Origin: Brachypterus glaber
Lineage: Eukaryota > Arthropoda > Insecta > Coleoptera > Kateretidae
Length of the DNA: 64,000 bases
Direction of reading: 5' to 3'
NCBI GenBank assembly: GCA_958510825.1
Contig: OY294049.1
Span: 24,938,945-25,002,944, forward strand
Both the position numbers and the translations under genes were made by a program. Of this stretch, positions 57,991 to 64,000 are shown piece by piece. The notes under the pieces are model-generated. The model was not told the origin of the DNA. It saw only the letters and a list, made by a program, of their open reading frames with translations, and did no database searches. Each line of letters opens with the position of its first letter. Within the stretch, counting starts at the first letter, position 1.

Positions 57991-58370
57991 CTACTGTATA
58001 ATACAATAACAATAAACAATAATTTGGTTAAATCGTATTTTATTTACTCAGTAATTCATAAACAAATACAAAAGTAATCATGCTTTTTCGAATTATGAAT
58101 ATTTTTATGATTACTTTTGCATAAATTTGGGACATAATTTATTTTATTTTATTTATTTATTTATTTATTTATTAGTTACTTATAAAACTGATTCATGTAA
58201 TAAATCAAAAATAATTTAACCAAATTTAAATTTAATAATATTGTTATTTTGTAAATGTTCATATCTTAAAACTTAAAATACATGTATAAGTTAAGAAATA
58301 ATTGAGTGAATAAAAAGTAATTGCAGTGTATTCTAAAGTAATCGTGCTCAACGTTGCTTTTTAATAATAA

Positions 58371-58487
58371 ATGTTTGTTTTTAACCCCGCACTATTCTAC
58401 TTAATTAAGCCTCCCCTAAGTCCAGGACTTGTGTGGGCTAGTAGTAGAGGGAACTACCGGCTTTAATTGACTTTCGAACCAATAATA
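58371..58487 (-). mobile_element. SINE body, head-less copy
   Basis: It matches the body and 3' end of the SINE at 24684-24945 with few differences (reverse strand AGCCGGTAGTTCCCTCTACT to GGGGTTAAAAACAAACAT) and lacks the tRNA-like head, as expected of 5' truncation. Confidence 0.75.
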
Positions 58488-58536
58488 ATAAATACTAAAT
58501 AAATAAAATAATAAACTCCTTAAAAATTTATTTTTC

Positions 58537-58537
<1 letters not shown>

Positions 58538-58582
<45 letters not shown>
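58538..58582. repeat. (AT)n microsatellite
   Basis: Uninterrupted AT dinucleotides of just over 40 bases. A TTTA tetranucleotide run lies at about 58150-58175. Confidence 0.95.
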
Positions 58583-58584
<2 letters not shown>

Positions 58585-59047
58585 CAGAATAACTTAGCAG
58601 CTAAAAACTTTGTTTACGTACCTATAATAAATATTTAATAGTTCAATATAACCGTAGGATAAAAAATATTTATATAATTTTTTTTCTATAGATGTTAATA
58701 TTTTAGGATCATAAATAATTAACTAATATTTTTTCTTCAAGCGTCAATGTCCTCCTAAACACGCAATATCAAAGTGCGTTATTGTTGTACAGTTGCAAAC
58801 AGTCAAAAAATGTTAATATGTATTTCCTTACAAGTATGTTAGTTTTTAATGCCCGTAGAAATAAAAATCTAGTAAATGTGGTCACGTTGCTGATTAGTTG
58901 TTACCTACTCGATTTACTTTTTTTCCTAGTATAACGTGTTAAAAATATACCAATGCACTATTTTATAAATCTTAAAAGCAACTATTTCTCTATAGATCTA
59001 TAACAAAACTACAAATTAATTATTATACGCATAAACATTCTTGTAAC
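58583..59047. other. AT-rich spacer
   Basis: No supported feature. Confidence 0.5.
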
Positions 59048-59056
59048 ATGCAGCAT

Positions 59057-59733
59057 TAGGGTGGACCTTATTTTTTTTATTGTTTTAAAATGTTTATTCT
59101 AGTGTATCTGGAACATGAGGGCGATCAAACTTCTCTAAGGGTCCCAATTGGACCCCTAATCGTGAAATTACACAAAAATCTTTGAAAATGGGCTGTACTT
59201 TTTGTATCAGTGAAAAATTTAAAAGCCTTGAAATCTTAATTTGTTCCTTTTTAGTATACAAAATTACGTGCCAAAAATGATCAAATGATTGTATCAGATG
59301 CTGAAAATCCGCCAAAGTTGCCCCTAAAACACAAAATTTGACAAATTTCCACCATAAATGTTAGAAATGCTAAAAAAGCGTTTAAAAAATATGTCCATCT
59401 GGACCTAACTTAATTTTATTTAATGTAGTATATTTATAATATAAAATAATTGAACAAAAACAAAATAAGCTAAGTACCAAAAAAGAGCACCCAAAAAGGC
59501 CTCTTATTTGGCGCTTAGCTCATTCTTTTTTTGTTAAATTATTTTATTTTATTAATATACTACATTAAATAAAAATAAGTTAAGTCCAGATTGACATATT
59601 TTTTAAATGCTTTTTTTTGCGTTTATCACATTCATCGTGTAATTTCGTCAAATTTAGTGTTTTAGGGGCAACTTTGGCGGATTTTCGGCACCTGATAGAA
59701 TTGTTTGATCATTTTGAAATTTGGTCCACCCTA
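59057..59733. mobile_element. Foldback element, TAGGGTGGACC ends, 9-bp target duplication
   Basis: TAGGGTGGACC and its inverse GGTCCACCCTA bound a 677-bp element flanked by ATGCAGCAT at 59048-59056 and 59734-59742. Arms of about 300 bp meet near 59490 (AAAATAATTGAACAAAAAC and its inverse). ORFs at 59094-59315 (-) and 59617-59802 (+) come from corresponding arm sequence. End sequence and duplication length resemble the element at 38542-39909. Mutator-like transposases make 8-10-bp duplications, but the assignment is tentative. Confidence 0.85.
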
Positions 59734-59742
59734 ATGCAGCAT

Positions 59743-60339
59743 TTTTTATACCTTGTAATATTAAGCTTTATGTGCAACAAATGTGAACATTTAAATCCCT
59801 GAAAAACCAACCACTTTTTTATGAAGGTTCTTGTTTTGACCATACAAACGTGTCATCCCCTATTTGTGTCCTTGTGGAAAATTCGTCATTGTAAGGCTTT
59901 TCAGCGCCCTCTTAGGACGCGTCCTTTGTCTGTCGAATCGGTTAAAGCCTAGCAGGAGTTGGACATGATCTATCCTGACCAGTGACATTGTTAATTTCAT
60001 AGCGATAACAAAGCAAGCCAATGCATAGTGGAATATGCTATAGGATAAGATACTTTTCTTGACGAAAAATATATTTTATTTAAATTAGTGGGACCTCTGT
60101 ACACTATAACACCGTTTTTAGTAAAATACCATCAGATTCCTTTTGGAAGATAATCTTAACAGTTCTTTAGCAGCCTCGGCAGTAAAGCCTAAATATTATT
60201 TACATATCAAATATTGATCCTAAATGTACTTTTAACAAAGATTTCGATTCCCTTTCAAAAACAGTTCTATCTATCACCGATTTATCGAAAATTATTATTA
60301 ATTATTAAAATAAACCCAATTTGTTTTGGGGTTAAATTC
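59743..60339. other. Sequence without recognised genes
   Basis: Base composition is slightly more balanced between 59830 and 60000, with no repeat match or clear exon. No gene can be supported. Confidence 0.45.
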
Positions 60340-60429
60340 ACATGTATATTATGTTAGTGTTTTTTTACCCCGGTTTTTTCTATTCGTTGATGTTTTTTTG
60401 GGAAGAGAGTTGAAATTAATAATACTCAA

Positions 60430-60497
60430 ACTATTTTCTTAAATCATGACGTTTCGAGGGTGGTTTCCCTCGTCCTCAGACAAAAATTTAAACCCAC
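60430..60497 (-). ncRNA. Hammerhead-like ribozyme motif, left arm
   Basis: On the reverse strand CUGAGGA (60479-60473) is followed by one extra C, stem II GAGGG/CCCUC with loop AAACCA, GAAAC, and GUC ending at 60448. Flanks UUAAAU and AUUUAA can extend stem I beyond a weak UUGU/AUGA pairing. It is the mirror image of the motif at 60796-60850. Confidence 0.6.
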
Positions 60498-60795
60498 TTT
60501 GAATACACGTTAGAGACATACGTATATACACAATATAATAAATAAAACATTATTAAGGACTACACAATACTTTTACAGTTATTAATAATAACTTATTACA
60601 CAAAACGTATCAGCTGACAGACAATTAAAACAGTATTGTATAAAGTCCAAACAATATTGTTTTAATTGTCTGTCAGCTGATACGTTTTGTGCAATAAATT
60701 ATTATTAATAACTGTAAAAGTATTGTAGTCCTTAATAATGTTTTATTTATAATATAGTGTATATATGTATGTCTCTAACGTGTATTCAAACTGGG

Positions 60796-60850
60796 TTTAA
60801 ATTTTTGTCTGAGGACGAGGGAAACCACCCTCGAAACGTCATGATTTAAG
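60796..60850 (+). ncRNA. Hammerhead-like ribozyme motif, right arm
   Basis: CUGAGGA at 60809-60815, extra C60816, stem II 60817-60821 with 60828-60832, GAAAC 60833-60837, GUC 60838-60840. The architecture, including the extra pyrimidine and the GAAACGUC junction, equals that of the Penelope copy at 53.7 kb although the stem II sequences differ. The stem pattern is therefore kept while the sequence is not. Confidence 0.6.
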
Positions 60851-61254
60851 AAAATAGTTTGAGTATTATTAATTTCAACCCTCTTCCCAAAAAAACATCA
60901 ACATGTATATTATGTTTTTAAAGCTTAGAGGTCGTTGCATGTTATGCATGAAACGAAATAAAAGTACAGAATTTTAATTACTGTGTATGCAGCACATTAT
61001 GATATGCTATTGTTTCGTAATTTGCAAGACATATAATTTTTGTTTGGGGCTCACTGTGCGATATTATATTTTGACCGGATACGCCCACCCTGTTTAGACA
61101 GGTGTAGAATTAACACCTCCTTTTTGCCTGTTAATGTTATTTCTAATAATAAACATGATTGTTTTGCTTTTACATTTACTAAAATTAATTAAGTTTAATA
61201 GAACCTTAAAACTAACTAATATTAAAATACAGCTTGAGGTTAAACTACTAGTAG

Positions 61255-61500
61255 GCGGAGAACTGGTGACAATTTTTATTTTATTATATATCCCGGCTGT
61301 ATTTTATATATTTCTTAAAATACATTCTAATTAGGTAATTTCCAAATCGCCAGGTTCTGGATCTGGTTCTTTTGGGTGCTAGAAACATTTATTAAATTCA
61401 TAAATGTAATCTGCAGATTAAGTTATAGAAAATATTTTTGGAGCCGAGGTAAAAAAAGTCTTGAAAAAGTGCCTTTGACATAATGTAACAGGACATTTAG
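61255..61500 (+). repeat. Repeat family 2, copy 4 (uninterrupted)
   Basis: GGCGGAGAACTGGTGACAAT, CGCCAGGTTCTGGATCTGGT, GGTGCTAGAAAC and AAAAAGTGCCTTTGACATAA occur in the order seen in copy 2 without its MITE. The small ORF at 61134-61334 overlaps it and is not supported. Confidence 0.6.
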
Positions 61501-61945
61501 GCCCACAGCTCTGTAATGTTCTTCCACAGTTTTCTGTCCTCCTCCTCCAGTTCATCAAGTTTTTCTCACTTAAATCTTCCAATACCAATTTTCTTTACTC
61601 CTCTTATCACTTAAATCCCCTACAAATGACTTAACCATTGCATCCGTCGCGATTTTACTACATCCACATCCTTTTCGCCATTATACAAGCCATAAATCAT
61701 TCGTTCTTCTGACATATCCATCTTCCACTTTTTTTCCTCCAAATATTCTTCTTAAAATTTTACTCTCACATCTTAGTAGACATTCTTGCATTTTTACATG
61801 TTTCACATGCATATAATACAGTTGGTCTAAGCACACTCGTCTACAGCCGCAGTTTGGCTTTTCTTGATAATTGTTTTGCTGATAATAAATGGCTTTTCCC
61901 TTAAGTAATCTCCAATTTATTTCATTTTTTTTCTTCACATTTATT
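61500..61945 (-). pseudogene. Non-LTR retrotransposon C-terminal fragment
   Basis: The reverse frame at 61938-61681 includes CESKILRRIFGGKKVEDGYV followed by RRTND, a motif (ERKILRRIFGP-like) found near the C-terminus of many insect endonuclease/reverse-transcriptase elements. Further reverse-strand sequence to 61500, now with stops, reads VVKSRRMQWLSHL and later LDELEEEDRKLWKNITELW. These match the usual downstream R-W-GH and basic-linker blocks. The fragment is 5' truncated with at least two stops, and is from a different LINE lineage than 20972-24478. Confidence 0.7.
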
Positions 61946-62084
61946 GTATTTTTTTACCTCCCGTAACTCTATTTCTTCTCCTTCGATAGTAGCTCTTATG
62001 TTTTTCCATGTATGGTCGCTTTTTTGGATCCGCAAATTTATTTTTTTTATGTGCTTGTGTAATATTTTATTACTAATATACTAT

Positions 62085-62350
62085 TTTTACTGGCAACGTT
62101 AACTCATAATTGACCTATTTTAACCTTTTTACGAAGAAAAAATAGTTTTCCACCCCGTTTCTATCACTTTCGAGAACGGAATCGTGTTCAGCATGCCCAA
62201 ATTTATAAAAAATATATATTTTTACACCTAGCATCGTTAGCTCAAAATCTACTTAATTTTAGTTTTTTACGAAAAAAAAAACAGTCTTCCACACCGTTTC
62301 TGTAATTTTAAAGGCCAGAATCGTATTCAGCATGTCCAAATCTATAGGAA
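62085..62350. repeat. Two diverged tandem units of about 136 bp
   Basis: TTTACGAAGAAAAAATAGTT ... GTTCAGCATGCCCAAATTTA is echoed by TTTACGAAAAAAAAAACAGT ... ATTCAGCATGTCCAAATCTA. Non-coding. Confidence 0.65.
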
Positions 62351-62839
62351 TTGATATGTTTTATACGTTTGCACGAAGGGGCCAAAAACGGCCTATTTTT
62401 AACATTGTTCTTTACGAGCCTCGTACCTCATTTCGCGAATTAGTCTCTTTCAGCAAAAACGTTATTCTGGCCTTGGTACATAAAAAAACAATTTAGTCAA
62501 GTTTAACTGTAAATATACAATAATTTTATAAATAATTTCATTTAATATGGATTTTAAAAGCATAGCGTAATCTACAGGAAACCCAGTGGACTGATTATCA
62601 TTTCAGCAGCTGTTACGTGACTTTAAATAACGTATACGTAAACAATCTGTTTGCGGAGTCCAATTAAATTATTTGTCGTTTAGATTTTACCGCAAATACG
62701 ACGCGTATACGTTATGCAGCCTGAATTACGATGTCATGTGTAAAATCGACAAATCACAGCTCACAACTATGTAAATTATATGGTTGATTTGAAATCATAC
62801 AATCATCACAATAAGTATACAGATAACATAGACAAGTAC

Positions 62840-63632
62840 ACTGAAAGAAATTACATTGAAAAGGTGTAAAAAAATACACTCTATAAATGTGTAAATTTTA
62901 CACCTTTATATAAATGTACATCAACATTGATGTGATGTGATGTGAAGTGATTTTGAACTAGAGTGTGTATTTTTACATCCATACCTACTGCAACAATACA
63001 CTCGGAGCTCAAGAAAGTGTATTTTTATAAACCTACCTTTAGTAACAATACACCCGAAGTGTAAAAATCACACTTCTGATGTACAAGCCAGCCAATCGCG
63101 GGCGTTAAGCTAGTCACGTGACTCGAGAAGCCAGAATTCCTGCTTCATCGAGTCTGGTGGCTGTCGACCATTATAATTGTTTACGTTTGTAAGAGCGTAC
63201 GTATAATTTTGTGTGTGCTAGATTTTTCAAAGAAATAATTGGTAAGTGTGGATTAAAAGTAAATATTTAAAAAGTGTGATTAATACAATATCCTTAAAAC
63301 ATACATTTTATAATATTTTACTTATATAGGCGGTAACACGGGCGGTAGCGCTGATTACGAATATACGTTTTATTTTTCTGTTGCCTAGTTTTTCCATAAA
63401 ACACTATTCATAAATAGAAAAATAACCAAATGGTTATTCTATTTTTTTTTTTTTCAATAAATTGAAGGGTTTTAGGTAAAAAGTATATTTACGCGTTGGT
63501 GTAAACTTTACACACTGGATGTAAAAATATAATACACAGCGCATTTATATTAACGCTTCGAGTGTAAATTCACATCAGCAGCAGCTGCAAGTAAATTACC
63601 CATGCACGTGGATGTAAAAACTTATCTCAGTG
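62840..63632. mobile_element. Possible TIR element with GTGTAAA/TTTACAC subrepeats
   Basis: The left end CACTGAAAGAAATTACAT and inverted right end CACTGAGATAAGTTTTTACA resemble the CACTGA MITE ends at 30218 and 31891. TA follows that pattern on the left but not on the right, so the ends are unproven. The interior repeats GTGTAAA, TACAC and GATGTA motifs on both sides of a more GC-rich core (about 63085-63260) that includes a splice-donor-like GGTAAGTGTGG at 63240. Confidence 0.4.
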
Positions 63633-63848
63633 TCTATAGACTACACTAATAGAACACTATCGTAATAAATAGCGTAATTAGATTATAGAATATAACAATA
63701 AATAGTTGTATAAGCGTCAACCACTATATATTGCATAGAATACAACAACAAACAAGTAAACGCGTTCGGTATTTACAAATGAGTGTAGTTGTTCGATTTA
63801 CAACAACAAATTGCATTTTATTTTAAATTCGCATACATGTAATATATT

Positions 63849-63925
63849 ATGAGAATCGAACTCACGCTATTTGTGTAGTAAACTCGCCAAGTACGATGCA
63901 GTAGTCCACTACACCAATCCTCCCA
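63849..63925 (-). repeat. tRNA-like sequence (SINE head or tRNA pseudogene)
   Basis: Reverse strand: A-box-like TGGTGTAGTGGAC and B-box-like GAGTTCGATTCTC with a T-stem GTGAG/CTCAT. The acceptor stem does not pair (5' GGGAGG against AATATA) and the anticodon arm is not convincing, so it is not a functional tRNA gene. It differs from the SINE head at 24856-24940. Confidence 0.5.
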
Positions 63926-64000
63926 TACATATATGGTTTTATTGTATTTATTCTAACTTTATAATGCTTTAAAATAATCGTAAAAATCGTATTCTATACA

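Larger units (their letters stand above)
60356..60900. mobile_element. Inverted-repeat retroelement with two hammerheads, 16-bp duplication
   Basis: A 545-bp segment is bounded by the direct repeat ACATGTATATTATGTT (60340-60355 and 60901-60916). Inside are a 31-base lead (60356-60386), then two arms of about 248 bp in inverted orientation around a loop of about 24 bases at 60635-60658. Each arm carries a hammerhead motif. A long, non-fixed duplication is typical of reverse-transcribed insertions. Inverted terminal repeats with a short extension on one side are known in Penelope elements. There is no ORF, so it would depend on proteins supplied in trans. Confidence 0.7.

Noticed and set aside
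61681..61938. A small host gene on the reverse strand
   Set aside because: The ILRRIFG motif and downstream blocks match the C-terminus of non-LTR retrotransposon proteins, and stops break the continuation.

Overview
This is AT-rich, repeat-dominated nuclear DNA from an animal, most likely an arthropod and probably an insect with a large genome. The basis is a GIY-YIG-encoding Penelope-like retroelement, a CR1/L2/Crack-type LINE, a tRNA-derived SINE, many foldback and miniature inverted-repeat transposons, long microsatellites, and very low gene density. I cannot name the species. I found no convincing host protein-coding gene. Every recognisable protein belongs to a retroelement, and all but the Penelope frame are visibly broken.

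Layout. 1-7007: nested repeats, a 1.3-kb TIR element (3275-4586) and a 99-bp minisatellite (6190-6690). 7008-19244: a 6.1-kb block present twice head to tail, each copy holding a Tc1/mariner-like foldback, a hairpin element and two copies of a widespread repeat core. 19245-25215: a double-hairpin element with its own empty site nearby, then a repeat (E) interrupted by a 5'-truncated LINE (about 20972-24478) and a SINE (24684-24945). 25215-32110: long inverted repeats, an inverted second copy of the 1.3-kb element, two TA-flanked MITEs and a canonical-looking hammerhead ribozyme (31410-31453). 32475-32910: 218 uninterrupted CA repeats. 33485-36135: a LINE 3' fragment and a third foldback copy. 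36617-42420: composite TIR element, and a 1.37-kb foldback inserted cleanly in the minisatellite. 43536-48370: second copy of repeat E, interrupted by a 4,150-bp TIR element with an 8-bp target duplication, itself carrying a 171-bp hAT-like MITE with its own 8-bp duplication. 50815-51515: degenerate TGTACA minisatellite. 52453-52980: PIF/Harbinger-like MITE. 53640-55984: Penelope-like element containing a 200-N assembly gap. 56322-64000: further TIR elements, an inverted-repeat retroelement carrying two hammerheads (60356-60900), a LINE C-terminal fragment and a tRNA-like sequence.

The most interesting signal is a set of hammerhead ribozyme motifs at four places: downstream of the Penelope reading frame; in both arms of a 545-bp ORF-less inverted repeat bounded by a 16-bp direct repeat; and in a solo sequence at 31.4 kb. 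They suggest a small non-autonomous hammerhead-bearing retroelement family mobilised by Penelope-type machinery. The second signal is a polar sequence core, a GTCTG-rich tetranucleotide run followed by a conserved GATAACTCGAGAACG-like block, recurring in both orientations inside otherwise unrelated repeats.
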